From assembly GCF_011189575.1 (NCBI RefSeq), contig NZ_PUJW01000013.1, positions 73,490 through 137,489 on the forward strand: a stretch of DNA of 64,000 bases, in the 5' to 3' direction. This DNA is from Photorhabdus cinerea. GTDB taxonomy: Bacteria > Pseudomonadota > Gammaproteobacteria > Enterobacterales > Enterobacteriaceae. Positions 1 to 7,688 of the stretch are shown here, piece after piece. The translations under genes and the position numbers were made by a program. The notes beneath the pieces were generated by a model. That model worked only from the letters and a program-made list of their open reading frames with translations, had not been told where the DNA came from and searched no databases. The number at the start of each line of letters is the position of its first letter. Position 1 is the first letter of the stretch.

Positions 1-1
1 A

Positions 2-292
2 AATACAGCTATAAAATCCGAAAATGGTTGGTGGCAATGTGGAGATACCGGGATTATTATTCAATGGGTTAAGGTTGCATCAGATCAGAAATCATGGATA
101 AAAGTAAATTATCCAATTTCTTTTAAAAATAAGTTTTTTGGTTATATTGCAAGCATGTCGAGTATCAATACATCAACTGGTCACACATTAGTACGTAATG
201 CAACACTATCGACATTTGAATATCAAGCAGGTACTCCCAACAATAATGAGAACCCAAGCAAAGTTGTACATATATTATTTTGGGGGGTATAA
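2..292 (+). CDS. Phage tail fibre protein, C-terminal end (cut by window start)
   Basis: The frame is open from base 2 to the TAA at 290-292, giving 96 visible residues; the start lies outside the window. The text around WWQCGDTGIIIQWVKV matches the C-terminal receptor-binding part of short tail fibres, where a 'G(Y/W)xxLPxGxIxxWG'-like segment precedes a beta-rich tip. The stop directly abuts the ATG of a tail-fibre assembly gene, which is the usual fibre-Tfa arrangement. It probably belongs to a prophage or tailocin that ends near ssrA. Calling it a fibre rests mainly on this context. Confidence 0.7.
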   Translation, partial: NTAIKSENGWWQCGDTGIIIQWVKVASDQKSWIKVNYPISFKNKFFGYIASMSSINTSTGHTLVRNATLSTFEYQAGTPNNNENPSKVVHILFWGV

Positions 293-739
293 ATGGTCTA
301 TTTTTCCAGAAAAGAATGTGCTTTTTATAATGAAGCTCATGAAGAGTGTGTTGAAATAACAGTAGAAAAACACAATGAATTGCTTGACGGTCAATCACGC
401 GGCTTTGCTATCGTCAGTGATAAAGAGGGTTATCCAATTCTTACAAAACAAGCACCGTCTGTTTATCACAAATGGGATAGTGAAAAGTGGATAATATCAG
501 AAAGTGATAAAATAAAGCTTAGATGGGAACAGCAGCAACAAGCAGAACATAAGAAACAGCAACTTATGTTCACTGTAAGTAAACAGATCGCTCCGTTACA
601 AGATGCTGTAGATTTGGGGATGTCGAGTGATGAGGAAAAATCGCTGTTAACAGAGTTAAAAAAATATAGAGTATTATTGAACCGAATTGATGTTAATTCA
701 GCGTCAGATATTAACTGGCCCGAAAAACCTTTAGAATAA
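293..739 (+). CDS. Tail fibre assembly protein (Tfa family)
   Basis: This 148-residue protein has the Tfa architecture: an N-terminal half resembling the fibre-binding region, a central helical stretch rich in Gln and Lys, and a conserved end with KKYRVLLNRIDV and INWPEKPL. Tfa proteins are chaperones that help phage tail fibres trimerise and may stay bound to the fibre tip. The ATG follows the upstream fibre stop without a gap, so the two are translationally coupled. Two paralogues at 36.2 and 37.8 kb share the C-terminal KKYRVMLNRVDTSKAPEIDWP motif but sit in a different array. Confidence 0.85.
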   Translation: MVYFSRKECAFYNEAHEECVEITVEKHNELLDGQSRGFAIVSDKEGYPILTKQAPSVYHKWDSEKWIISESDKIKLRWEQQQQAEHKKQQLMFTVSKQIAPLQDAVDLGMSSDEEKSLLTELKKYRVLLNRIDVNSASDINWPEKPLE

Positions 740-830
740 CGGAATCAGGGCCAATTGAACCGACCCCCAATAGTTAGATAAGTCTAATCAAATATGGCTT
801 TTCTGTACTACTCTGACTGAATCGTCCTCA

Positions 831-856
831 AAATGTTGGATAACTATCCAACATTT
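831..856. repeat. Perfect 12-bp inverted repeat between tfa and symE-like gene
   Basis: AAATGTTGGATA (831-842) and its exact complement TATCCAACATTT (845-856) are separated by two bases. The hairpin lies between two convergent genes, the tfa ending at 739 and the SymE-like gene ending at 887, so a shared terminator is the simplest reading. There is no strong T-run on either side, so a protein-binding site is also possible. Confidence 0.5.
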
Positions 857-886
857 AAAGGTGTAGTCCATTTATGCTTTAGTCTA

Positions 887-1171
887 TTAGATAATCATCA
901 ACCCACCAGGATAATACTTAATCCAATCAATAGCAGCACTGGGGTTAAATGGCTCAATACTCAGTCCTTCCAGGCATTGCCAGAGTTCCTGAGTGTTCTG
1001 GGCGGTAATAACAATACAGTCCGGCATCACCCGGATTTTTAGTGGCATTCCGAAGGTAAATCCAGCCTCCTGTAACCATTTTCCTTTTAAAGAAATACCG
1101 CTTTTAGCTACCTTGCCAAAACGTTCAGCTTGGGAAATTCTGCGAATTGTTTTATTATCGCGTTTAGCCAT
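887..1171 (-). CDS. SymE-like toxin (type I toxin-antitoxin family)
   Basis: A 94-residue basic protein whose centre, ISLKGKWLQEAGF followed by IRVMPDCIVITAQ, is the conserved core of the SymE_toxin family. E. coli SymE is an SOS-induced protein, toxic when overproduced and repressed by a cis-antisense RNA (SymR). The N-terminal ~25 residues are Lys/Arg rich and the last ~25 residues are family-variable. The ATG at 1169-1171 is preceded by an AAGG about ten bases upstream. No LexA box is obvious in front and I could not identify an antisense RNA. SymE-like genes are common cargo in prophage ends and toxin islands, which fits this position beside ssrA. Confidence 0.75.
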   Translation of the reverse strand: MAKRDNKTIRRISQAERFGKVAKSGISLKGKWLQEAGFTFGMPLKIRVMPDCIVITAQNTQELWQCLEGLSIEPFNPSAAIDWIKYYPGGLMII

Positions 1172-1271
1172 AATTAACTACCTTATATAGTTAGTTGTGG
1201 TAAGCAGGGTTATCGGGTGCCCGCCCGGTAGCTCTGCGTCAGTGAAAATAGTCTCTCAATGTTGAATTATG

Positions 1272-1314
1272 AACTATAGGTCACCTTTCTGCAATAAAAA
1301 TGTGACCTATAGTT
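1272..1314. repeat. 13-bp inverted repeat, possible operator or terminator
   Basis: AACTATAGGTCAC (1272-1284) and GTGACCTATAGTT (1302-1314) are perfect inverted copies separated by 17 bases. The right arm runs into the stop codon of the small HTH gene. Related GGTGAC/GGTCAC half-sites recur at 1561-1566, 1651-1657 and 1672-1678 on the far side of that gene. A binding site for the HTH protein is possible; a transcription terminator is an alternative. Confidence 0.45.
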
Positions 1315-1499
1315 TACCTGGGCTTTTCGTTTTCAGGCAGTCCATTGAGGGCGTCATTCCAGTGTTGATCCCGTTCTATATTATTCACTATTTTGCTGAT
1401 CCATGTTTCTGATTTGCCCCACCGTACAGCCAGTTCGCGGCGCGTCCAGCCTTTTCGTTTCATTTCAGACTTAAACAATTCTGGCGGTATACGTTTCAA
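1314..1499 (-). CDS. Small helix-turn-helix protein
   Basis: A 61-residue protein with an XRE-like helix-turn-helix: WTRRELAVRWGKSETWISKIVNN spans residues ~18-40, with the second helix at SETWISKIV. It has no other domain. The start is TTG at 1497-1499, preceded by GGAG five bases upstream, which supports translation from that codon. Such short HTH proteins are typical of prophage regulatory regions. It lies upstream of the SymE-like gene on the same strand with inverted repeats between them, so it may control that gene. The target is not known. Confidence 0.6.
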   Translation of the reverse strand: MKRIPPELFKSEMKRKGWTRRELAVRWGKSETWISKIVNNIERDQHWNDALNGLPENEKPR

Positions 1500-2011
1500 A
1501 ATTACTCCACAAATATAAACTGCTTATCGACACATCATAGTATAGCCATTTCGCCGGTAGGGTGACATTGGTAAATAAAATGACCGCTTAAGTGACATGA
1601 ACTAGACTCCATGAACATAGGATATGCCATACCAGAAATACCTATCACTAAGGTGACTGTTATATGAAGTTGGGTCACATGCATGCGTCAAAAACTGACG
1701 GTATCAGGTGCTGGATTTATGAATAATACCCAATGAAGCAGAGATCTGGTGAGGCATTTTATTTTGCACTACGCATTATAATAGAGGTGTTAGTTCTATT
1801 TTAATGAGTATGGTATTAACACCTGACAGTGAGGAATTGGTTGCTATGCTACAGACATAAAAAAACCAACCTAATTGTGGTTGGTTTTTCCAAAAGCTCC
1901 GCGGCTCCTTTGCGTATCCTTTTGTGTTCCTTCATTGTCCGGTCAGTGTCCAATCAACTTTGCTAACTCACTGTTTTTAAAGCTGTTGTCCTGTCACTGT
2001 CCCTACTAAAT
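1500..2011. other. Non-coding junction between prophage end and ssrA
   Basis: No convincing gene is present. The left part carries scattered GGTGAC/GTGACA motifs (1561, 1591, 1651) and a GGTCAC (1672). A short open frame from 1753 to 1860 encodes a possible C-terminal protein remnant ending LTPDSEELVAMLQT, which I do not recognise. The right part, between the terminator at 1861 and the tmRNA end at 2012, is where an attachment site would be expected, but I see no direct repeat of the tmRNA 3' end in the window. Confidence 0.5.
1861..1889. terminator. Bidirectional rho-independent terminator
   Basis: AAAAACCAACC (1861-1871) and GGTTGGTTTTT (1879-1889) form a perfect 11-bp stem with a 7-base loop. 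The ends are A-rich and T-rich, so the hairpin can work on both strands. It lies just after the short open frame that stops at 1860. Confidence 0.75.
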
Positions 2012-2375
2012 TGGTGGAGCTGGCGGGAGTTGAACCCGCGTCCGAAATTCCTACATCCTCGGTACTACATGCTTAGTCTAATCTTTACATTCACTTGCCA
2101 GCTGCGGACAGACACGCCACTAACAAACTAGCCTGATTAGATTTAACGCTTCAACCCCAGGCAAGGTATCCACGCGATCTCTTTTGGGTTTGACCTCTCT
2201 TGATCCCCGTCCTAAGAGCGGAGGCTAGGGAGAGAGGGAGCTACGCAGGTTATTAAGCTGCTAGTTCGTATTTTTCGTCGTTTGCGACTATTATTTTGCG
2301 GCTTTTTACGAGGCCAACCGCCCCTCGGCATGCACCTTGGGTTTCGCGAATCCCGTCGAATCCAGAATCAGCCCC
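2012..2375 (-). ncRNA. ssrA: Transfer-messenger RNA (tmRNA)
   Basis: The 364-nt sequence begins (minus strand) GGGGCTGATTCTGGATTCGA at 2375 and ends with the tRNA-like T arm, GGTTCAACTCCCGCC, and a CCA at 2014-2012. tmRNA rescues stalled ribosomes together with SmpB. The tag reading frame runs from the GCA at 2285-2283 to TAA at 2255-2253 and encodes ANDEKYELAA, which differs from the E. coli tag ANDENYALAA at two positions. smpB lies immediately upstream on the same strand. The 3' end is a classic integration site, and prophage-type genes lie just beyond it. Confidence 0.97.
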
Positions 2376-2425
2376 AAGTGTCTTGAACGCAAGTATATCA
2401 GAATATTAAACCATAATACCAGAAT

Positions 2426-2908
2426 TTATCTTCCAGCATTCTTCATAATACGTGCTTTGTCTAATTTCCATTCACGTTCTTTAATGTCTGAACGTTTGTC
2501 GTGTGCCTTTTTGCCTTTTGCTACGCCAATTTTGATTTTGCACCAGGCATTTTTCCAATAGAGAGATAAGGCAACAACGGTATAACCTTCGCGATTGACT
2601 CGACCGTATAATGAATCAAGTTCGCGCTGATTGAGTAAGAGTTTGCGTGAGCGCATTGGATCACAGACGACATGGGAAGAAGCTACATTTAACGGAGTGA
2701 TGGTGGCACCAAAAAGATAAGCGTCGCCATCTTTGAGTAAAACGTAACTGTCGCTGATATTAGCTTTACCAGCGCGCAGTGATTTGACTTCCCATCCTTG
2801 TAACGAGAGACCAGCCTCAAATTCTTCTTCAATGAAGTATTCGTGACGGGCTCGTCTATTCATGGCAATGGTTGCCGAACCGGGTTTGTGTGCTTTTTTC
2901 TTTGTCAT
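2426..2908 (-). CDS. smpB: SsrA-binding protein SmpB
   Basis: The 160-residue protein matches enterobacterial SmpB along its whole length: MTKKKAHKPGS at the start, GWEVKSLRAGKANISDSYV in the OB-fold, and the basic C-terminal tail KREWK-type helix that enters the mRNA channel (KERE...DKARIMKNA). SmpB binds tmRNA and is essential for trans-translation. The ATG at 2906-2908 is chosen because it gives the standard length; an in-frame start 48 bases upstream would add residues absent from the family. ssrA follows 50 bp downstream. Confidence 0.97.
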   Translation of the reverse strand: MTKKKAHKPGSATIAMNRRARHEYFIEEEFEAGLSLQGWEVKSLRAGKANISDSYVLLKDGDAYLFGATITPLNVASSHVVCDPMRSRKLLLNQRELDSLYGRVNREGYTVVALSLYWKNAWCKIKIGVAKGKKAHDKRSDIKEREWKLDKARIMKNAGR

Positions 2909-3065
2909 AGTGTGTACATTATACTGAATGCTTTGATGAAAGAAATCTTTTCCCACAGCATATTTGCCGATTAATGAGTATTTATTGCATTATACGCTGA
3001 CAGATTTTTCTTTGATCACGTATAGGTGATATTATTTGCCACAATTAAGCCTTACAGGAAATGAT

Positions 3066-3500
3066 ATGCCACAGATTAGTCGCTCTGCGTTAGTACCGTA
3101 CAGCGTGGAACAAATGTACAAATTGGTCAATGATGTTGGTTCTTATCCGGATTTTTTACCGGGATGTGTCGGCAGTCGTGTACTGAGTATCAGTAGTAAT
3201 GAAATGACTGCGTCAGTCGATGTTTCCAAAGCGGGTATTAGTAAGACTTTTGTTACTCGGAATATTCTGGCTGATAACCAAAGTATTAATATGCAACTGG
3301 TGGATGGGCCTTTTCGTAAATTGATGGGTGGTTGGCAGTTTATTCCACTTAGTGATGATGCCTGTAAAGTCGAGCTGCACTTGGATTTTGAGTTTACCAA
3401 TAAGCTGATTGAATTGGCTTTTGGTAGGATTTTTAAGGAATTAGTCGGAAGTATGATTCAGGCTTTTACTTTGCGCGCACGCGAGGTTTATAGTGCCTGA
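3066..3500 (+). CDS. ratA: Ribosome association toxin RatA (START/polyketide-cyclase fold)
   Basis: The 144-residue protein begins MPQISRSALVPYS and has the START-like SRPBCC fold seen in RatA/YfjG and yeast Coq10, with VNDVGSYPDFLPGC near residue 20 and WQFIPL in the second half. E. coli RatA can block 70S formation when overproduced; the wider family binds lipophilic quinones. The ATG at 3066 is preceded by AGGAA five bases upstream, which is better than the TTG thirty bases earlier. It overlaps the next gene, ratB, by 8 bases, so the two form an operon divergent from smpB. Confidence 0.93.
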   Translation: MPQISRSALVPYSVEQMYKLVNDVGSYPDFLPGCVGSRVLSISSNEMTASVDVSKAGISKTFVTRNILADNQSINMQLVDGPFRKLMGGWQFIPLSDDACKVELHLDFEFTNKLIELAFGRIFKELVGSMIQAFTLRAREVYSA

Positions 3501-3786
3501 TATCAATATTAAAGTCGTTTATGCATTGCCTAACCGCCAATATCTGCGTACTGTGAAATTGGCCCAAGGTGCGACTGTAGAGCAGGCGATAGTTGCATCA
3601 GGTTTGCTGACTTTGCGTAGTGATATTGATCTGCAAAAAAATAAATTCGGAATTTATAGTCGTCCCGCCAAGCTGACGGATGTTTTGGAAGAGGGTGATC
3701 GGGTGGAAATTTATCGCCCATTATTGGCCGATCCAAAAGAAATGCGTCGTAAGCGTGCTGAGCGGGCTAAGAATAATGCTCAATGA
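3493..3786 (+). CDS. ratB: RnfH family protein RatB
   Basis: A 97-residue protein of the RnfH/YfjF family with a ubiquitin-like beta-grasp fold (ThiS/MoaD relatives). Visible marks are VVYALPNRQYL, VEQAIVASGLL and GDRVEIYRPLLADPKE, followed by the basic tail RRKRAERAK. Its biochemical role is not established. It starts with GTG at 3493, inside the end of ratA, so translation is probably coupled. A terminator follows directly. Confidence 0.93.
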   Translation: MPDINIKVVYALPNRQYLRTVKLAQGATVEQAIVASGLLTLRSDIDLQKNKFGIYSRPAKLTDVLEEGDRVEIYRPLLADPKEMRRKRAERAKNNAQ

Positions 3787-3793
3787 TTATCAA

Positions 3794-3840
3794 TAAACAG
3801 CCAGTCAGGAAAATGAATGATTGGCTGTTTATATTTTTTT
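3794..3840. terminator. Terminator between ratB and bamE
   Basis: TAAACAGCCAGTCA and TGATTGGCTGTTTA form a 14-bp stem with one G-T pair, followed on the plus strand by ATATTTTTTT. It ends ratAB transcription and, read from the other side, may also serve convergent bamE. Confidence 0.85.
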
Positions 3841-3842
3841 AA

Positions 3843-4190
3843 TTATTGAAGATTCTCAGTAAGTGAATTTTCGTTTTTAATGTCAGTCAATACACCATTA
3901 CTGTCAAATGTAAGTGTCAGGGTTTGTTGAGCTACTTTTTCATGTCCAGGTTGTTGACGAAACACATAAAACCATGTTTGAGTGCCAAATGGGTCCTGTA
4001 ACATTGGTGTCCCCAATGTGTAGGCTACTTGTTGCTGGGTCATTCCTTTGTGGATTTTTGATACATTAGCAGATGTCAGGTAGTTTCCCTGATTAATGTC
4101 AGGCCGATAAACAACCCGTTCCAACGTAGAACAACCCGCAGTTAGCATAACGAATGATACAGCAGCGGCAGTCAACATTTTACAGCGCAT
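3843..4190 (-). CDS. bamE: Outer membrane assembly lipoprotein BamE
   Basis: The 115-residue protein has a lipoprotein signal (MRCKMLTAAAVSFVMLTAGC) whose Cys20 would be lipidated. The mature part carries the SmpA/OmlA signature: VYRPDINQGNYL, HKGMTQQQVAYTLGTPM and TWFYVFRQQPG. BamE is a small subunit of the BAM complex, which inserts beta-barrel proteins into the outer membrane. Its position between ratB and recN is the same as in E. coli. Confidence 0.96.
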   Translation of the reverse strand: MRCKMLTAAAVSFVMLTAGCSTLERVVYRPDINQGNYLTSANVSKIHKGMTQQQVAYTLGTPMLQDPFGTQTWFYVFRQQPGHEKVAQQTLTLTFDSNGVLTDIKNENSLTENLQ

Positions 4191-4303
4191 GGTAATTACA
4201 TTCCTTTAGGAGTCAGGGTGTCGATAATAATAGACCTTGGCGAGATTGAAAACCTCTATAAGCCTTAGTTATGACCCCAAATATACGCAAAAGTTGTGTC
4301 ATA

Positions 4304-5965
4304 TCATGCAGCCAGCAGCTCTTTTGCGTTCGCTAATGTGTTTTTTGTGACTTCACTACCAGCGAGAAGCCGTGCCAGTTCTTGTAATCGGGTCTTTTTA
4401 TCCAGCAACTGCATTTGTGTTTCAGTTTCTTCACCATCAGTCTGTTTACTGACATAGAAATGCTGGTGACCACAACCGGCTACCTGAGGTAGGTGAGTAA
4501 CGCACATGACCTGTGTGGATTCACCCAATTCTCGCAACAGGCGACCGACAATCGCAGCTGTTGGGCCACTGATGCCTACATCCACTTCATCGAAAATCAG
4601 AGCTGAAGTTTCCATTTTCTTGGCCGTTATAACCTGAATAGCGAGCGCAATACGGGAAAGTTCACCACCTGAAGCAACTTTCGCCAGTAATTGATGTGGT
4701 TGACCAGGGTTAGTTGTAACATTAAATTCAACTTTATCCGCACCATCGGTATTCAAGTGTTCAGGTGCAAAAGAGACATCAATGGTAAAGCGGCCGTGAG
4801 GCATGGAGAGTTGATGCATACTGTTAGTAATTAGCTCATTTAATTCTGTGGCATATTGTTGGCGAACCAGATGTAATCTTTCTGCTACTTCTAATGCTTG
4901 CTTATGGTGTTTATTAACTTGTTCGCTGAGATGAGCACAATCATCCTCTTGCTGCGCTAGTAGTTGCTGCTCTTCTAGTAGTTGTTGATGTAGTGAAGGA
5001 AGCTCTTCCGGCACAACATGGTGCTTACGGGCCACTCTGATTTGCTGCGAAATCTTCTGCTCTAGTTCAAACAGGCGGTTTGGGTCCATATCCAATTGAT
5101 CACCGTAGTGGCGAAGTTCATCACTGACTTCGTTAATCTGGATAGATGCTTCTTCCAGCATGGTGAGTAAGCTATTGAATTTACCATCCATTGTGATCAG
5201 TTCAGCCAACTCGTGTTTAGCGTGGTTCAGCAGACTGATAATGTTTTGCTCATCATTATCATTCAGTAATTGGAGAGCATGCTGGCTGACAGATAATAGT
5301 TGACCTCGGTTTGCCAGCCGTTTGTATTCATTATCGTGTTCCTGATATTCACCTGGTTGCGGTGCCAGTTCATTTAGCTCTTTTAGGTGATATTCCAGTA
5401 GCTGTTGACGGGATTGGCGCTCAAGAGCCTGTTGTTGGAATTGAGCCAGATCTTGGCAGCTTTGGTGCCATTTCTGATATGCCTGTTTCATCTCATTTTG
5501 CAGATTGAATTGATTCGCGTAAGTATCAAGCAGACGTTTTTGGTGGCTGCTATCTAATAGTAATTGGTGAGCATGTTGACCATGAATCTGAATAAGGTGG
5601 GCACCCAGTTCGCGTAATTGGGAAAGTGGCACAGCGGTACCATTAATAAAGCCCCTCGAACGGCCATCTGAAGTTATGGTGCGTCGTAGCAGGCATTCGT
5701 TACTGTCATCAAGTTGGTGCTCTTCCAACCATTGACGAGCTGAAGGAGCATCAGCATGAGAAAAACGGGCACAGATATCAGCACGAGAAGCCCCGTTACG
5801 CACCATATTGGTCTCACCTCGATTACCCAGGCATAAACCTAATGCGTCAATTGCGATGGATTTACCGGCACCAGTCTCACCTGTGATGGCTGTCATACCT
5901 GACCGGAATTCAATTTCAAGCTCACGAACAATGGCAAAGTTGCTGATGGTTAACTGGGTGAGCAT
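4304..5965 (-). CDS. recN: DNA repair protein RecN
   Basis: A 553-residue SMC-like ATPase. The N-terminal head has Walker A GETGAGKS near residue 30 and IQIHGQHAHQLLL; the middle (~150-380) is a Gln/Glu/Leu-rich coiled coil; the C-terminal head has the ABC signature ASGGELSRIALA and Walker B ALIFDEVDVGI. RecN acts in recombinational repair of double-strand breaks. The ATG at 5963-5965 has a GGAGAGG Shine-Dalgarno. Three LexA-box-like sequences cover the promoter, consistent with tight SOS control. Confidence 0.97.
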   Translation of the reverse strand: MLTQLTISNFAIVRELEIEFRSGMTAITGETGAGKSIAIDALGLCLGNRGETNMVRNGASRADICARFSHADAPSARQWLEEHQLDDSNECLLRRTITSDGRSRGFINGTAVPLSQLRELGAHLIQIHGQHAHQLLLDSSHQKRLLDTYANQFNLQNEMKQAYQKWHQSCQDLAQFQQQALERQSRQQLLEYHLKELNELAPQPGEYQEHDNEYKRLANRGQLLSVSQHALQLLNDNDEQNIISLLNHAKHELAELITMDGKFNSLLTMLEEASIQINEVSDELRHYGDQLDMDPNRLFELEQKISQQIRVARKHHVVPEELPSLHQQLLEEQQLLAQQEDDCAHLSEQVNKHHKQALEVAERLHLVRQQYATELNELITNSMHQLSMPHGRFTIDVSFAPEHLNTDGADKVEFNVTTNPGQPHQLLAKVASGGELSRIALAIQVITAKKMETSALIFDEVDVGISGPTAAIVGRLLRELGESTQVMCVTHLPQVAGCGHQHFYVSKQTDGEETETQMQLLDKKTRLQELARLLAGSEVTKNTLANAKELLAA

Positions 5966-5975
5966 TATGCCTCTC

Positions 5976-6031
5976 CTGTGTATAAAAACACCTCTGTATT
6001 TCCATACAGTATAAACTGGTTTTTTATACAG
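5976..6031 (-). promoter_or_regulatory. Three LexA (SOS) boxes upstream of recN
   Basis: A perfect CTGT-N8-ACAG box, CTGTATTTCCATACAG, lies at 5994-6009. Imperfect boxes flank it: CTGGTTTTTTATACAG at 6016-6031 and CTGTGTATAAAAACAC at 5976-5991. The spacing between boxes is 22 and 18 bases, so LexA dimers could sit on nearly the same helix face. E. coli recN is likewise controlled by multiple boxes. Confidence 0.9.
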
Positions 6032-6052
6032 TAAAGTGGTGATGCCTATTTT

Positions 6053-6931
6053 TCAGAACATTTTTTTAGACCAACTGAGTTTTGTACTTAGTGTATTGAA
6101 GTAATTATAATCTTTAGGGTGGATTAAATTGAGCTTCTGCTTGCTACGACTAATAATGACATCTTCACCCTCTTGTATAGGCAGAACTATCTGGCTATCG
6201 CAACTGACTTCATAATCGTTGCTGTTCTGTGAAAATTTCAATCTGATGCTGCTTTCACTACTGATAACCAATGGACGGGAAGATAGTGTATGCGGGAACA
6301 TTGGCACTAAGACGATAGCATCCAAATTAGGTGTTAGAATCGGTCCTCCTGCGGAAAGTGAGTAAGCGGTGGAACCGGTTGGAGTTGCGATAATCAGCCC
6401 GTCAGAACGTTGGGAGAAGGCAAAACGCTCATCAATATAAACTTCGAATTCAATCATGTGAGCTACTTTCCCCGGGTGGAGTACTATTTCATTGATTGCA
6501 CTACTGATGCGGGGTTTCTGGCCGTTTCTTCTAACTTGTGCTTCGAGTAGAAAACGGTATTCGTTGCGATATTCGCCATCAAGTACTTCAGAAAGTTGTT
6601 GCAGAGCATTATCAGGATCTAAGTCTGTCAGAAAACCCAGATTGCCTCTGTTAATTCCGATGACTTTAATGTCATAACGGGAAAGAACCCGAGCCGCGCC
6701 CAGCATGTTGCCGTCACCACCAACAACAACAGCTAAATCAGCCAGCTTACCGATTTCAGTCAGTCCGCCGGTCTGTGCATCTTCCAAACCAATCTCTTTG
6801 GCTACCTGGCGATCAACGATCACACAGTAACCTTTAGATTTTAACCAATGATAAAGCATTTCATGAGTAGCCAGTGCTTCTGGGTGACGAGGATGACCAA
6901 CAATACCGATGCATTTGAATTTTTTATTCAT
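6053..6931 (-). CDS. nadK: NAD kinase
   Basis: The 292-residue enzyme phosphorylates NAD+ to NADP+. It shows the family motifs VVVGGDGNMLGAAR (GGDG, residues ~65-80), INRGNLGFLTDLDPD and the second motif GLIIATPTGSTAYSLSAGGPI, with SCDSQI near the C-terminus. The ATG at 6929-6931 gives the E. coli length; a TTG 21 bases upstream is possible but adds non-family residues. It is divergent from grpE and downstream of nothing obvious; recN follows on the same strand after its own SOS promoter. Confidence 0.96.
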   Translation of the reverse strand: MNKKFKCIGIVGHPRHPEALATHEMLYHWLKSKGYCVIVDRQVAKEIGLEDAQTGGLTEIGKLADLAVVVGGDGNMLGAARVLSRYDIKVIGINRGNLGFLTDLDPDNALQQLSEVLDGEYRNEYRFLLEAQVRRNGQKPRISSAINEIVLHPGKVAHMIEFEVYIDERFAFSQRSDGLIIATPTGSTAYSLSAGGPILTPNLDAIVLVPMFPHTLSSRPLVISSESSIRLKFSQNSNDYEVSCDSQIVLPIQEGEDVIISRSKQKLNLIHPKDYNYFNTLSTKLSWSKKMF

Positions 6932-6983
6932 CGTTGTAATTTCCTTCAGCAAGAGGTTTTGTCCTCACAATATGACGGGTTCC

Positions 6984-7009
6984 CTTGAATCCCTAGTTTA
7001 GATCCCCAT
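6984..7009 (+). promoter_or_regulatory. Sigma-32 heat-shock promoter of grpE
   Basis: CTTGAA (6984-6989) and CCCCAT (7004-7009) with a 14-base spacer match the RpoH consensus closely. The grpE start codon is 45 bases beyond the -10 element. grpE is a heat-shock gene in relatives. Confidence 0.85.
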
Positions 7010-7054
7010 AATAAGCTAAGTAGTGAGATTAATGCCAAATACGCGGAGATATTC

Positions 7055-7636
7055 ATGAGTAGTAAAGAACAAAAAGTGCCTGACGAGCAAGTCTCGGAAG
7101 ATATGGAAGTTGTATCTGAACAGCAAAACAGTGCGGATAAAGCAGAAACATCAGAGACTGAAAGCGTTGTTGATCCGCGTGTCGTAGAGCTGGAAGAGCA
7201 GCTCAAGCAGGCGCAACAGCGCGAACGTGATGCCATTTTGCGTGCTAAAGCTGAAGTTGAAAATATCCGTCGTCGTACTGAGCAAGATGTGGAAAAAGCC
7301 CATAAGTTTGCTTTAGAAAGATTTGCCAATGAACTGTTGCCAGTGATTGATAATCTTGAACGCGCTCTGGATGCAGTAGATCGTACTAATACCGAAATAG
7401 CATCAATGATTGAAGGTATTGAGCTGACGCTGAAGTCTTTCCTTGGGGCTGTTGGTAAATTTGGTATTGAAGTTGTTGACGACACAGATGTTCCTTTTAA
7501 TCCTGAAGTCCATCAGGCCATGACCATGATGGAGTCCGATCAACATGATCCGAATCATGTCATGATGGTCATGCAGAAAGGGTATACCTTAAATGGTCGT
7601 TTATTGCGCCCGGCAATGGTAGCCGTATCAAAGTGA
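7055..7636 (+). CDS. grpE: Nucleotide exchange factor GrpE
   Basis: A 193-residue DnaK co-chaperone that drives ADP release. The first ~50 residues are acidic and disordered. A long helix follows (VVELEEQLKQAQQRERDAIL), then ENIRRRTEQDVEKAHKFA of the dimer helix and the C-terminal beta domain (FNPEVHQAMTMM, VMQKGYTLNGRLLRPAMV). A GGAG Shine-Dalgarno sits seven bases before the ATG. A sigma-32 promoter lies upstream and a terminator downstream, so it is monocistronic. Confidence 0.97.
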   Translation: MSSKEQKVPDEQVSEDMEVVSEQQNSADKAETSETESVVDPRVVELEEQLKQAQQRERDAILRAKAEVENIRRRTEQDVEKAHKFALERFANELLPVIDNLERALDAVDRTNTEIASMIEGIELTLKSFLGAVGKFGIEVVDDTDVPFNPEVHQAMTMMESDQHDPNHVMMVMQKGYTLNGRLLRPAMVAVSK

Positions 7637-7656
7637 TTTTAGTTAGTAGTAGATAT

Positions 7657-7688
7657 AAATGCCGCTCCAGTTGGGGCGGCATTTTTTT
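7657..7688. terminator. Terminator shared by grpE and ung
   Basis: AAATGCCGC (7657-7665) pairs with GCGGCATTT (7676-7684) and runs into a T-tract. It lies between convergent grpE and ung and touches the ung stop codon. Confidence 0.9.

Noticed and set aside
833..1042. 69-residue plus-strand ORF across the symE-like gene
   Set aside because: It overlaps the hairpin and runs antisense to the SymE-like frame, with no recognisable content; an antisense RNA remains possible but cannot be shown.
6946..7485. 179-residue Ser-rich minus-strand ORF opposite grpE
   Set aside because: It is the mirror of the grpE coding strand with biased Ser/Thr composition and no Shine-Dalgarno; grpE is certain.
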